Source of the DNA: a virus
Reading direction: 5' to 3' (one strand)
IMG/VR virus record: IMGVR_UViG_3300044613_004618
Coordinates: 1 to 64,000 of that record
DNA length: 64,000 nt
This document shows positions 15,866 to 24,301 of the stretch, piece after piece. The notes under the pieces were generated by a model. The model was not told the DNA's origin, did not search any database, and was given only the letters and a program-made list of their open reading frames with translations. Position numbers and translations under genes: made by a program. Numbering within the stretch: the first letter of the stretch is position 1; the number at the start of each line of letters is the position of its first letter.

Positions 15866-15886
15866 CATCAACCCCCGGGAGGTTCT

Positions 15887-16027
15887 ATGTTTTCGATTCG
15901 CGCTCTTCTGTTCCTGCTGTCCATTGCGCTCGTGACCCGGCTCATCAGCTGGTCCGTTCGCGGTGGGCTGCTTCTCGTGAAGACCATCGCCTGCCTGCCC
16001 TTTCAGGTGGCGCGCTGCTTCATCTGA
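15887..16027 (+). CDS. Tiny membrane protein, 46 residues
   Basis: ATG behind GGGAGG. Almost entirely hydrophobic: FSIRALLFLLSIALVTRLI, then GGLLLVKTIACLPFQVA, so one or two membrane segments with Arg anchors. Own promoter-like element upstream. Role unknown; small membrane proteins of this kind often modulate host envelope functions. Confidence 0.55.
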   Translation: MFSIRALLFLLSIALVTRLISWSVRGGLLLVKTIACLPFQVARCFI

Positions 16028-16125
16028 GCGGACCTACGGTCGGCGGCCCTGCCTCCCAGCTGGGCCTCCATCCGTGTGTCTGTTTGTTTGGTTGGTTTCC
16101 ATTCCTATGAAGGAGAGTTCTCACC

Positions 16126-16587
16126 ATGCGCAACTTCGCGCTTTTCGTGGTCGGTTTCGTGTCGGCGGTGTTCTGTGTCACGCTGGTGCCCGAGTCGGTC
16201 GTCCGGCCCCCAATCGTCGCGGCGGAGAACGCCCCTGAGATCGAGGGCATTCTCGCTGGGGCTGAGCGCTCCGGCGAGTTTTCGCGGATCGTCGTGCCCG
16301 CCGAGTACGACCTCCGCTTCCTGGCCGCCTGGGGCAGCGACGCCTCAGCGGTTGCCTCGTTCGCGCATTCTTTTCGCGAGCAGTCTGGCGCGGGGCTGAC
16401 CCTGCGTCAGCGTGAGGTGGTACGGCACGAGATCCTGCCGCGCTACAAGGCGATCGCGTATCGTCACTGGCAGTCCCTTGGGGCTGACAGGTTCATGCCC
16501 GCTGTTAAGGCGGACATCGCGCGGTTTGCTCCAGAGGTGGCGGGCATGTTGATCGCCGCCTCGGGTTCGGAGACGACTGATCTCTGA
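16126..16587 (+). CDS. Membrane-anchored or exported protein, 153 residues
   Basis: ATG behind GGAGAG. N-terminal hydrophobic segment (FALFVVGFVSAVFCVTLV), then a helical soluble domain (EVVRHEILPRYKAIAYRHWQ, then KADIARFAPEVAGMLIAA). Followed by a terminator that shares its tail with another 0.5 kb downstream. Function unknown. Confidence 0.58.
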   Translation: MRNFALFVVGFVSAVFCVTLVPESVVRPPIVAAENAPEIEGILAGAERSGEFSRIVVPAEYDLRFLAAWGSDASAVASFAHSFREQSGAGLTLRQREVVRHEILPRYKAIAYRHWQSLGADRFMPAVKADIARFAPEVAGMLIAASGSETTDL

Positions 16588-16593
16588 CCAGAG

Positions 16594-16640
16594 AAAGCGC
16601 GGACCCGGGGCGCAAGCTCCGGCTCTCCCGCTTTTTCTTA
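16594..16640 (+). terminator. Terminator with shared tail, copy 1
   Basis: AAAGCG/CGCTTT outer stem enclosing CCGG(GGCGCAAGCT)CCGG, then TTTTTCTT. The 3' 30 bases, from GGCTCTCCCGC through AGCTATCAGCGC, recur at 17104. Confidence 0.7.
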
Positions 16641-16651
16641 GCTATCAGCGC

Positions 16652-16710
16652 CCAGCTAAATAACAACCCAAAACCCGGCATATCTAGTGAGCAAACCATA
16701 GGTGTCAGTG
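16652..16710 (+). promoter_or_regulatory. Promoter-like element (GGCATAT class)
   Basis: CAGCTAAAT, C-AAAACC, GGCATATCT, TGAGCA and ATAGGTGTCA occur in the same order and nearly the same spacing as at 15813-15865. The preceding TTAGCTATC resembles the TTAGATATC seen in that copy. Lies upstream of 16776. Confidence 0.5.
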
Positions 16711-16775
16711 TGTACTGGCCGTGGTGCGCTCCTGGGCGCCAGCAGTTTCTGGCTCTTGCCCGAAGGGAGGCAACG

Positions 16776-17072
16776 ATGACGACGATGCAGTCGACGCAGG
16801 TGGCCCGCGCTGAGGCCGCTCTCGAATCGCTTTTCGCGTTCGAGACGATGTGTGCGGTCGCGCTCAGCAAGCACGGAAAGTGCCGTACGGCCGCAGAGAT
16901 GTTCCGGCAGCTGGCCAGCCATGCTGAGCTGGTCGCCGAGAACTCGGTGGTCCTGTCGCGGGTGGCTGAAGCCCGTGGCGAGGAGGCTGCTGCGGTGGCT
17001 GAGTGGAAGGTGGTGTGTTGCGCCACGACGGTCGCCGAGGTTGCCCGTAGGCGCCTGGCGCAGTGTGCGTAA
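16776..17072 (+). CDS. Hypothetical helical protein, 98 residues
   Basis: The ATG at 16776 follows AGGGAGG; I reject the longer reading from 16710, which covers the promoter-like element. All-helical, Ala/Glu-rich (VARAEAALESLFAFETMC, then AAEMFRQLASHAELVAENS) with four Cys. Looks like a TPR-like or helical bundle protein. Unknown role. Confidence 0.58.
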   Translation: MTTMQSTQVARAEAALESLFAFETMCAVALSKHGKCRTAAEMFRQLASHAELVAENSVVLSRVAEARGEEAAAVAEWKVVCCATTVAEVARRRLAQCA

Positions 17073-17123
17073 GCGACGACCCCCAGGGCAATCACGCCCT
17101 GGGGGCTCTCCCGCTTTTTCTTA
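17071..17123 (+). terminator. Terminator with shared tail, copy 2
   Basis: CCCCCAGGGC/GCCCTGGGGG 10-bp stem with AAGCG/CGCTT outside it, then TTTTTCTT. Same 30-base tail as copy 1. Confidence 0.82.
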
Positions 17124-17137
17124 GCTATCAGCGCGCC

Positions 17138-17149
17138 ATAGATATCTTT
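17138..17149. repeat. WWWGATATCWWW site 9
   Basis: ATAGATATCTTT, 69 bases (core) before the 17210 start, just after a terminator. Confidence 0.85.
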
Positions 17150-17209
17150 GCCCGTTGCTGCAGCGCCCCGTATTTGCGAAGATAACGCAGTTCCCTGAAG
17201 GAGCGCGCC

Positions 17210-18697
17210 ATGCCGTTTAAGTCTGAAAAGCAGCGGCGTTTTCTGTGGGCCGAGCATCCTGAGATCGCCAAGCGCTGGGCGCACAAGTATCCCGAGTCCA
17301 ACAAGGGCCTGCCGATGTACGCCGACAAGAAAGACGACACTGATAAGAAAGCCGCGCTTGATGTTCTGGCCCGCGCCGTGTCGAGCTTTAACCAGACGCG
17401 CGCATTTCCCAATAATGGTGAAATTAACGGCGCAAACGCCAAAAAAGCCAACTCCGGGATGATCTACATCGACGTTCCGCAAGGGGACAAGCCAACTTAC
17501 GCAGGGGAAGATCGCGAGAAGGGTAAGCAGACTGAGGGCGAAAAGCAGGTTGCGCACTGTGACGGCGAAAAGGCCGATCAGGACGCTGTAAGCGCTGTTT
17601 TTGGCAAGCTGGCCGTTGTTTTGGCGCCGAAGTTGCGCGAAATGTGGGAGCAGGAACAAGCGCTGACCGAGGGTCGAGAACCCCTGTTTGTGCCGGAAAA
17701 CCTCGGTGTTCGGCGTTATTCCATTCCGAGTCCCGTCGTTCCTCCACCGATGGGCATGGCGCCCCAGGCTCCGGCCCAGGCTGGCATGCAGCCCATGGCG
17801 CAGCCTGCAAATACTCCCGTGGGCGGCGGCTCTCATCCCCAGCACAATCCAATTCAGGCTTTCGGACCGCTCGGTGCCAAGGGCCAGATCAACGGCAACG
17901 CGGCGTTTGGCCAGAAGAACTCTCCGGACAGCCTGAAGACCTCCAGCCTAAAGATTCTCACGAGCATTGATTTCTCGGGGCTGCCGGACCCCGATGACTT
18001 GGACCTCGACGAAGACGAGCGCACCAAGAGCGCCGCCAAGCCGTGCTCCTGCGGCTGCGGCGATACGGTGCCGACCTGCAAGTGCTCGAGCGCGCAGGAG
18101 TTCGGCGAGAAGCTGGCTCAGGAACTCGAGCTGAGCCTGCCTGCCCAGGTGGCTGTAATGGCTGCACTGGGCGGCGGCGCAGGTATTCGTCACGGCGGCC
18201 TGGCTGGGCTGACCGGCGGCGGGATCTACGGCGCCATTAATCCAGGCGAGTACGTTGACGAGAAGGGCCAGAAGCAAAAGCGCACCCGGCTCCAGGGCGC
18301 AGCGCAGCACGGCTTCGAGAACGCAGGCAAGCTCGGCCTGATTGGCGGCGGCCTGGGTGCAGCCACGGCGGGTAGCCTGCCGCTCGTGGCTGAGCTGCTG
18401 GGCGACAAGAGCGCAGGCCTGGGAACAGCTTTGGCCCGCGGCACAGCCCGCGGCGTCGAGAACTACAACGAAGACGTGCGCAATGAGAACTCCGAGCAGC
18501 GCGACAACCCAGACTATGCGCCCCAGCAAGAAGTCAGCGACAGCTCGGGCGCGCTGCTGGCGCTGCTCCTGGGCGGCGGTGGTCTGGCCCTGGCGCACGG
18601 CCCCAGCCTGATGGGCAAGATGACCGGCGGCTCCAGGGGTCGACGGACCAAGCGGGCCACCGCGAAAGATATCTTTGACATCGTTCAGGGTGCGTGA
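17210..18697 (+). CDS. Virion-type protein with Gly-rich membrane segments
   Basis: 495 residues. The start MPFKSEKQRRFLWAEHP, followed by EIAKRW, is a motif common to many phage structural proteins. Next come a Pro/Met/Gln-rich linker (about 175-225), a Cys cluster CSCGCGD then CKC (about 283-296) and the peptide AQEFGEKLAQ (about 299). Gly/Ala-rich hydrophobic stretches (VAVMAALGGGAGI; GLIGGGLGAATAG; LLALLLGGGGLALA) could insert in a membrane. Ends with a GATATC site read as KDIFD. I infer an internal or ejected virion protein; no enzymatic motif. Confidence 0.6.
   Translation: MPFKSEKQRRFLWAEHPEIAKRWAHKYPESNKGLPMYADKKDDTDKKAALDVLARAVSSFNQTRAFPNNGEINGANAKKANSGMIYIDVPQGDKPTYAGEDREKGKQTEGEKQVAHCDGEKADQDAVSAVFGKLAVVLAPKLREMWEQEQALTEGREPLFVPENLGVRRYSIPSPVVPPPMGMAPQAPAQAGMQPMAQPANTPVGGGSHPQHNPIQAFGPLGAKGQINGNAAFGQKNSPDSLKTSSLKILTSIDFSGLPDPDDLDLDEDERTKSAAKPCSCGCGDTVPTCKCSSAQEFGEKLAQELELSLPAQVAVMAALGGGAGIRHGGLAGLTGGGIYGAINPGEYVDEKGQKQKRTRLQGAAQHGFENAGKLGLIGGGLGAATAGSLPLVAELLGDKSAGLGTALARGTARGVENYNEDVRNENSEQRDNPDYAPQQEVSDSSGALLALLLGGGGLALAHGPSLMGKMTGGSRGRRTKRATAKDIFDIVQGA
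18665..18676. repeat. WWWGATATCWWW site 10
   Basis: AAAGATATCTTT at the end of the 17210 gene, 26 bases before the next start. Confidence 0.85.
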
Positions 18698-20997
18698 GCT
18701 CTATGCCGCTTCCATTGGGACCGATGCTTTCTTCCGTTGGCCGGGCGCTGACTGGCCCGACGGCACGCAATGTCGCTCGCTTCGGCGCAGGCGGCACGGC
18801 GGGCTATCTGGCCAACGACGCCTATCTCAACCAGGTCAACCCTGAAGTCTCCGACCTGGGCCGGATGCGCTCTAATCTTTTCTCTGGCGTGCTAGGCGGC
18901 GCACTGACCAGCCGCGGCGCCATGCCTGCCTTGGCCCGGGCTGCAAAGGCGCGCGACCCGAAGCTGCTCCTGGGCGGCCTGGGCGTAGCTGCCCGTTATG
19001 GCGCGATTCTGCCCGACATGGAGCACAGCCCGATTGGTTCTGGCGAAGCGCACAACAGAATTGGCCTGGGCTTTGGCAAGCTGCTTGATCCAGGCCACTC
19101 GCCGCTGCCCAAGGTCGTGGCGCACATCAAAGACCAGAAAAAGCTCGAAGAAACGCTGAACACGTGGTCGCGCCCCGTCGAGCACGGCGCCGAAATTGCG
19201 ACCGACAAGGCGTACGACAAGATCAAAGCTGATCTTGAGAAGAACAAGGGTAGCGCCGCGAAGTGGCTGCAAACAGCTGGGTTGCCTGCGACTTACGGCA
19301 GCCTGATCACGGCGCTGGGCGGCACGCCGGGTGAGAAGCCTACGCTCTCCGACGTCGGCATGGCGGCTGTGCCCCATGTTGCAGGCGGCGCTGGCGGAGC
19401 TTACCTGGGCCATCTTCTGGGCGGCGGCGTGGGGAACTTCCTGTTCAAGGACAACCCAAAAGCTGAGTACGAAGAACGCCGTCGCCAGGAACAGCGGCGT
19501 TGGTGGCTGCAGTTCCTGGGTTCTAATCTTGGCGCCGTAGGCGGTGTCTATGGCGCCATGAACGCCGCGCCGCATCTCAACAAGCTGATTGGTTCAGCCA
19601 TGCAGACCAAGCAGTCGGAGGTGAAGGAAGCCGTAGGGCCGATTCCGCCGCAAACTTCTGGCCTGCTCATGCGTTCTTTGAGCAACATGCTGCGCACTGG
19701 TACGCGCGCAGGTTTGCAACGCGGCGGCCAAATGGCGCTGGGTCTAGGCAAAGACATGGCGCTGGCTGGCGGCATGACAGCCGGACAGTACGCCGCGAAC
19801 ATCGTGCCGCCCGGAGGCTACGACGCCCAGGGCAAGCCGCTGGGCCCGAACACCGACCTGAGCTACATGGGGTCGCTCTACGGCACAAATCTGCTGGGCG
19901 CAAGGCTCGCCCGCGGCATGCTGAGCGGCCAGGCGTTCGCTGGTAAGGCTAACCCCCTGACGCGCGGCCTGACGCTCGGCGCGATGGCCACGGCTGCGCC
20001 GAGCGTGGTGAACCTGGGCACGAGCGTTCCGCCACTGTTTGGGCAGGTGCTCAACCCGGAGAAAATTAACAAGTACACCGCTGCGCTGGATCAGGACACC
20101 GGCCGCTTTGGCCAGGATCCCGCGGGAGCTGCCCAGGCTGCCGCCCGTGGCGCCCAGAAGGCGCTCGCAAACAAGCCAGTCGTTGCTGATGCGGCCAATC
20201 TCACCCAGGACGTCGTCGAAGAAGCAGGCGTGCCGGGCATGAGCGCCAAGGGCAACCAGAGTATCAAGGACATGCTCGGTTCGACGGGCCTGTCCATGCT
20301 GGCTCAGGGCGCGGGCATGGCGACCGGCGGCGTGGCTGGCCTGACGGCGGGCGACTGGCTCGTCGACAAACTGTTAACTACAGCCGTGAACAAGAAGTGG
20401 CTCAAGAAGCGCAAGGGGCTGCACCAGTTCCTGCGTGACCTGGGCGCCGTTGCTGGCGCGGGCCTGGGAGCTTACGGCGGCCTCAAAGCGCTGAACTACG
20501 GCGTCCCAGCTGCCGCGAACTACTACAACAAACACCTGGCAACGCAGCCCAAGACGGCGAGCGTCACTCCAGACTGGGAAAAGATATCTTTCGAGCTGGG
20601 CGGCCTGGACGTCCGGCTGCCCGACGACGTGAACGCCGCCCGCATGACCGCTATTGCCGCGCTGGTCTCCGGCGCGCTTGGTGCTGGTCGTGGCGCCTAC
20701 GACCCTGGCTACGACGAGAAGACGAACCGACGCGGACACATTATCTCCAAGACCCGCCGCAGTCGCCTGCGGGGCGCTGGCCTGGGCGGCCTGATTGGCC
20801 TGACGACGGGCGTGGGCGGCAGCTACACCTCGCAGTTCGCCAACCAGTACCGGCCCGAGATCGACGGCTACATCCAGAGCTGGCTGCCGAAATCTGTAAC
20901 CGAGCCGCAGCCACAGGTGGCAGGCGAGGAAATGCTGCCGCACGAGAACGTAGACGTGGTGCAACCGCTGCTTGATACAATCAGTCATACCGCCTAG
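18694..20997 (+). CDS. Large Gly/Ala-rich membrane-active virion protein
   Basis: 767 residues; GTG at 18694 overlaps the preceding TGA, with an ATG at 18703 as alternative. Repeated Gly/Ala hydrophobic stretches of 15-25 residues (FSGVLGGALTSRG; VAGGAGGAYLGHLLGGG; GAVAGAGLGAYGGL; GAGLGGLIGLTTGVGG) alternate with soluble helical parts. This fits proteins that line the DNA ejection path or coat a membrane. It sits between two proteins carrying the EFGEKLA peptide. A GATATC site near the 3' end is read KISF. Confidence 0.55.
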   Translation: MSSMPLPLGPMLSSVGRALTGPTARNVARFGAGGTAGYLANDAYLNQVNPEVSDLGRMRSNLFSGVLGGALTSRGAMPALARAAKARDPKLLLGGLGVAARYGAILPDMEHSPIGSGEAHNRIGLGFGKLLDPGHSPLPKVVAHIKDQKKLEETLNTWSRPVEHGAEIATDKAYDKIKADLEKNKGSAAKWLQTAGLPATYGSLITALGGTPGEKPTLSDVGMAAVPHVAGGAGGAYLGHLLGGGVGNFLFKDNPKAEYEERRRQEQRRWWLQFLGSNLGAVGGVYGAMNAAPHLNKLIGSAMQTKQSEVKEAVGPIPPQTSGLLMRSLSNMLRTGTRAGLQRGGQMALGLGKDMALAGGMTAGQYAANIVPPGGYDAQGKPLGPNTDLSYMGSLYGTNLLGARLARGMLSGQAFAGKANPLTRGLTLGAMATAAPSVVNLGTSVPPLFGQVLNPEKINKYTAALDQDTGRFGQDPAGAAQAAARGAQKALANKPVVADAANLTQDVVEEAGVPGMSAKGNQSIKDMLGSTGLSMLAQGAGMATGGVAGLTAGDWLVDKLLTTAVNKKWLKKRKGLHQFLRDLGAVAGAGLGAYGGLKALNYGVPAAANYYNKHLATQPKTASVTPDWEKISFELGGLDVRLPDDVNAARMTAIAALVSGALGAGRGAYDPGYDEKTNRRGHIISKTRRSRLRGAGLGGLIGLTTGVGGSYTSQFANQYRPEIDGYIQSWLPKSVTEPQPQVAGEEMLPHENVDVVQPLLDTISHTA
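20580..20591. repeat. WWWGATATCWWW site 11
   Basis: AAAGATATCTTT inside the 18694 gene, read KISF (different frame from most). Confidence 0.85.
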
Positions 20998-21027
20998 TTG
21001 GGTGCTTTTCATACACGGAGTCTTGTT

Positions 21028-21513
21028 ATGTCTGCTTATCAGAAGATTGCCAGCGCCCGCGAGTTCGGCGAAAAATTTGGTGGCTATATCGAATATGCGG
21101 GCAATGATCCAAAAGAACTCGCCTGGCAGAAAAAATACGAAAAGCATGTCCGCAAGTGGGAAAAAGAAGACATGAAGAAAAAGCCAGCCCGCGAGTTCGG
21201 CGAGAAGCTGGCCATGGACCCGCGCCTCATGGGCGGCCTGGGCGGCGCAGCGGTGATGGGTCTGGGAGGCGCCGCGCTGGGCGCGATGAACCCCGGCGAG
21301 GAAGAGACAGTTGACGACAACGGCCGGGTCGTGAAGCGCCAGAAGAGCCGACTGAGCAGCGCGCTGGCGGGCGGCCTGGGTGGCGCACTGGCAGGTGGTG
21401 CGGGCGGCGCAGCTTTGGGTCACTTTCGGGGCGACAACGTGCGGGATTTTGGCAACATGCTGCGGGCGCGACTGGGCGGTGAAACGCAAGCTCCGCCGCC
21501 GAAAGTTATCTGA
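21028..21513 (+). CDS. Gly-rich membrane protein with two EFGEK peptides
   Basis: 161 residues from the ATG behind GGAG. IASAREFGEKFGG lies near residues 8-20 and PAREFGEKLAMD near 54-65, separated by a basic helix (WQKKYEKHVRKWEKEDMKKK). The C-terminal half has two Gly-rich hydrophobic stretches (GGLGGAAVMGLGGAALGAM; ALAGGLGGALAGGAGGAALG). Shares its build with the two preceding genes, so probably the same virion function. Confidence 0.6.
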   Translation: MSAYQKIASAREFGEKFGGYIEYAGNDPKELAWQKKYEKHVRKWEKEDMKKKPAREFGEKLAMDPRLMGGLGGAAVMGLGGAALGAMNPGEEETVDDNGRVVKRQKSRLSSALAGGLGGALAGGAGGAALGHFRGDNVRDFGNMLRARLGGETQAPPPKVI

Positions 21514-21527
21514 TAGCTAAAAAAACT

Positions 21528-21545
21528 TGCGCTATATTGAGCGCA
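21528..21545 (+). promoter_or_regulatory. Possible promoter giving a leaderless transcript
   Basis: TATATT at 21533-21538, preceded by TTGCGC, lies only 7 bases before the ATG at 21545, which has no ribosome site. No good -35 is visible. Weak evidence. Confidence 0.3.
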
Positions 21546-22285
21546 TGGACACAGCCCAACAAGCAGAAGACCCCGAGCTGTCGGCCTACATCCAGGTCTA
21601 CGGCAACAAGCGCGCCGTGCTCGAGAGCCTGAAGAGCTTTCGGGCGCACTACCCGCGGGCAAAGATATCTTTGATCTCCGACGGCGGAGAAAGCTTCGCT
21701 GAGTTTGCGCAGCCTTTCCAGCTCTATTACGAGCACTCGCCGGTGAACACGCTGCCGAGCGCCCGGCTGGCCAACCCTGACTGCGCCCGGGAGTATCTCC
21801 GCAGGATCTACCAGCACTGTCAGCGCGCCAGGAGCCTCTGGGTGCTGATCCTGGAAGAAGACGTGCTCACGTACCGTCGGGTGCGCAAGTATCCGAAAGT
21901 TCACAGCGCTGGGCCCCGGAACAACCCGTTCTCGCGTGAGCTCAACGAGTACCTGAACAACAAGCGGCTCACGTCCGGCGTGGAGTACTTCTACAACCTC
22001 AGCGGCGGGGGAGTTTTTCACCGCGAGACTTTCCTGCTGTGCTACGAGCAAAACCACTTCGACCTGAACTACGCCTGGCTGCTCGACGAGCGCCTGGCGG
22101 CCACGGACGCGCTGCTCTCGGCGTTCTTTCTGGCCAACAACCAAGACAACGTCGCCTGGGAAGAAGTCTCCGAGAAGCACATTGCCAGGCAGGATTTAGT
22201 GATCGACCGGGACGCCGCGTTCGACCACAACGACAAGCGCTGGTACGGCCAGCCGTTTGACGCGAGCCTGCTGCCGCGCGCTTAA
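21545..22285 (+). CDS. GT-A type glycosyltransferase-like protein
   Basis: 246 residues. YIQVYGNKRAVLESLKSFRAHYP followed by AKISLISDGG is the opening strand-helix-strand of a GT-A fold. LWVLILEEDVL holds the acidic EED in place of DxD for metal and nucleotide sugar. SGGGVFHRETFL and LDERLAATDALL match the acceptor side of such enzymes. A GATATC site lies 119 bases in, read KISL. No Shine-Dalgarno precedes the ATG. Acceptor unknown. Confidence 0.65.
   Translation: MDTAQQAEDPELSAYIQVYGNKRAVLESLKSFRAHYPRAKISLISDGGESFAEFAQPFQLYYEHSPVNTLPSARLANPDCAREYLRRIYQHCQRARSLWVLILEEDVLTYRRVRKYPKVHSAGPRNNPFSRELNEYLNNKRLTSGVEYFYNLSGGGVFHRETFLLCYEQNHFDLNYAWLLDERLAATDALLSAFFLANNQDNVAWEEVSEKHIARQDLVIDRDAAFDHNDKRWYGQPFDASLLPRA
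21661..21672. repeat. WWWGATATCWWW site 12
   Basis: AAAGATATCTTT inside the GT-A gene, read KISL. Confidence 0.85.
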
Positions 22286-22316
22286 AACCAGGCGCTTTCT
22301 GGTAAACTGGCCCGGA

Positions 22317-22328
22317 ATAGATATCTAT
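22317..22328. repeat. WWWGATATCWWW site 13
   Basis: ATAGATATCTAT, 34 bases (core) before the helicase start. Confidence 0.85.
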
Positions 22329-22353
22329 TGCCAGAGCAGGCAAGGACGCCCGC

Positions 22354-24255
22354 ATGCCCGCAGCCGCTGTTCCACAAGCCGACCTGCACGCGCGCTTTCA
22401 GCCCGACTACACGCCCGAGCAGCTCGAGGGCCTGGGCGTGTACGACGCGCTGTACCGTGGCGCTGCGCCCCGTCTAGCCAGCCTGGGCGAGTGGAAGCCC
22501 GAGTGGATCAGCGAGCATGACCCCAAGGGCTGGGCCCAGTGGTACAAGCGCTACGCCGCCGGACGCAGGATCCCGGGCGAAGACGAGCGCCAGATCAAGC
22601 GCTGGCTGAGCTTCAAGTCGCGCCACGGCGGGCCATTCGCAAAGAACCCCACAGCGCGCCGGGGCTGGGCGCTGCGCAACTGGGCTGTGGATCCCGCGAA
22701 GCTTGTGCCCGAGCAGGCGCAGCAGATCAACGACATGCTCGAGGAGCGTAAGCGCAAGGCGATGCAGAAGTTCGTCCAGGAGCGCGTGCAGACTGAGAAA
22801 GCTGCTGAGCTGGTTCCTGAAGTTCAGCTCCAGGAGCACCAGCAGCGCGTTGCCGATAGAGTCTCCACAGGCGACCCCCGCTTGCTCGTCTATCACGGCC
22901 TGGGCTCTGGGAAGTCTCTCTCGGCGCTGGCTGCGGCCGAGGCTGCCAGGAAAGTCCACGGCGATAACTACGGCGTGGTAGTCCCGGCCAGTTTGCGCGG
23001 CAACTTCCAGAAGGAAGTCAAGAAGTTCACCCGGAACTCCAGCCCCGAGATCCTGAGCTACACGGGCCTGGCGCTGGGCAAGCGCTTTCAGAATCCAGCC
23101 GACACGGTGGTCATGGACGAGGCGCAGCGCTTGCGTAATCCGACCTCGGGGGCGACCCAGGGCGCCAAGCAGCTCGCCCGCCAGGCCAAGAGACTCGTGC
23201 TTCTCTCGGGCACGCCGATCACGAACTCGCCGACTGACCTGGCGAGTTTGATATCTTTGCTCGACAACAAGAACATGTCGCCGCAGGAGTTCGAGCAGAA
23301 GTTCATTGGGTACAAGAAAAAGTTCCCTGGCCTGCTTAAGTATCTTCAGGGCGCGCAGTCAGGCGAGGAACCATACGTCAAGAACGAGGGCGAGCTGCGC
23401 AAGATGCTCGCCGGAAAAGTTGACTACCAGCCGAGCAAGACTCCCCAGGGAGTGACAGTCAACGAAGAGACCGTGCAGGTGCCGCTCTCGGGCGAGCAGG
23501 AGCGCATCCAGCGCGCCATTCGGACGCGCATTCCGCCAGGGTTTCTCTGGAAGCTCGACCAGGAGTTCCCGCTCTCGCGCGACGAGCTGAACAAGCTGAA
23601 TAGCTTCTTGACTGGCCTGCGGCAGGTGAGTCTCTCGACGCAGCCATTTCGGGCCGACAAGAATCCGCTCAAGGCGTTCGACCAGTCGAGCAAGCTGCGC
23701 GAGGCCATGAAGCGCCTGCGCGAGAACCTGGATGCTGACCCGCGGCGCAAGGCGATCGTCTACTCAAACTTCATCGACTCTGGCATTCAGCCGTACGCCC
23801 GGGCGCTCGAGCGGGACAAGATTCCTTACGGGATCTTCCACGGCGGGATCCCTGTGGCCCAGCGCCAGCAAGCACTCAAAGACTACAACGAGGGCAAGCT
23901 CAGAGCTTTGCTGCTGGGCCCAGCCGCCGCCGAGGGAATCTCGACCAAGGGCACCAGTCTCATTCAGCTCCTGGACCCGTACTGGCACGAATCGCGCACG
24001 CAGCAGGCCCGCGGCAGAGGTTTGCGCTTCGACTCGCACGAGGGCCTGCCCGAGGAGCTCAAGAACGTCGCGGTGCAAAGATATCTTTCGACGAGCAAAG
24101 AGCCTGGCTTGTTTAGCAAGTACGTGCTGGGCCGCCGACGGGAGCGCACCGGCGACGAGGTTTTGCAGCACCTGGCCGACAAGAAAGAGCAGCTCAACGA
24201 GGCCTTCCGCAAAATCCTGCGTGAAGTGGGGACGCCGCGCGAGACAGTACAATAG
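22354..24255 (+). CDS. SF2 helicase with N-terminal WKPEW/GWAQWY domain
   Basis: 633 residues. The N-terminal 110 residues (GEWKPEWI; DPKGWAQWYKRYAAGRR; EDERQIKRW) form a conserved domain I have seen in phage and large-virus proteins, function unclear. Then a DEAD/SNF2-type core: GLGSGKS (182-188), VVMDEAQRL (252-260), LLSGTPITN (283-291), and motif VI in QQARGRGLRFDS near residue 560. The protein probably translocates on nucleic acid using ATP. It carries two internal GATATC sites and one 34 bases upstream. Confidence 0.82.
   Translation: MPAAAVPQADLHARFQPDYTPEQLEGLGVYDALYRGAAPRLASLGEWKPEWISEHDPKGWAQWYKRYAAGRRIPGEDERQIKRWLSFKSRHGGPFAKNPTARRGWALRNWAVDPAKLVPEQAQQINDMLEERKRKAMQKFVQERVQTEKAAELVPEVQLQEHQQRVADRVSTGDPRLLVYHGLGSGKSLSALAAAEAARKVHGDNYGVVVPASLRGNFQKEVKKFTRNSSPEILSYTGLALGKRFQNPADTVVMDEAQRLRNPTSGATQGAKQLARQAKRLVLLSGTPITNSPTDLASLISLLDNKNMSPQEFEQKFIGYKKKFPGLLKYLQGAQSGEEPYVKNEGELRKMLAGKVDYQPSKTPQGVTVNEETVQVPLSGEQERIQRAIRTRIPPGFLWKLDQEFPLSRDELNKLNSFLTGLRQVSLSTQPFRADKNPLKAFDQSSKLREAMKRLRENLDADPRRKAIVYSNFIDSGIQPYARALERDKIPYGIFHGGIPVAQRQQALKDYNEGKLRALLLGPAAAEGISTKGTSLIQLLDPYWHESRTQQARGRGLRFDSHEGLPEELKNVAVQRYLSTSKEPGLFSKYVLGRRRERTGDEVLQHLADKKEQLNEAFRKILREVGTPRETVQ
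23247..23258. repeat. WWWGATATCWWW site 14
   Basis: TTTGATATCTTT inside the helicase gene, read LISL. Confidence 0.8.
24077..24088. repeat. WWWGATATCWWW site 15
   Basis: AAAGATATCTTT inside the helicase gene, read RYL (third frame). Confidence 0.85.
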
Positions 24256-24301
24256 CGGCTGGTGTGCTGGATTCTCTTGCTGATTTCCAAGGACGGAAAC
24301 C

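Larger units (their letters stand above)
15478..15886 (+). other. Structured non-coding stretch, 0.4 kb
   Basis: No convincing gene: the open frames here lack ribosome sites and have scattered composition. It contains a palindrome TTCCCAATATTTGGGAA at 15497, the large nested inverted repeat at 15526-15603, a GATATC site at 15794 and a promoter-like element before 15887. It is visibly more A/T-rich than its surroundings. A small RNA or a DNA-level site would both fit. Confidence 0.6.

Noticed and set aside
16505-17845. 446-codon minus-strand frame
   Set aside because: Runs across two terminators and two promoter-like elements and opposes well-supported genes.
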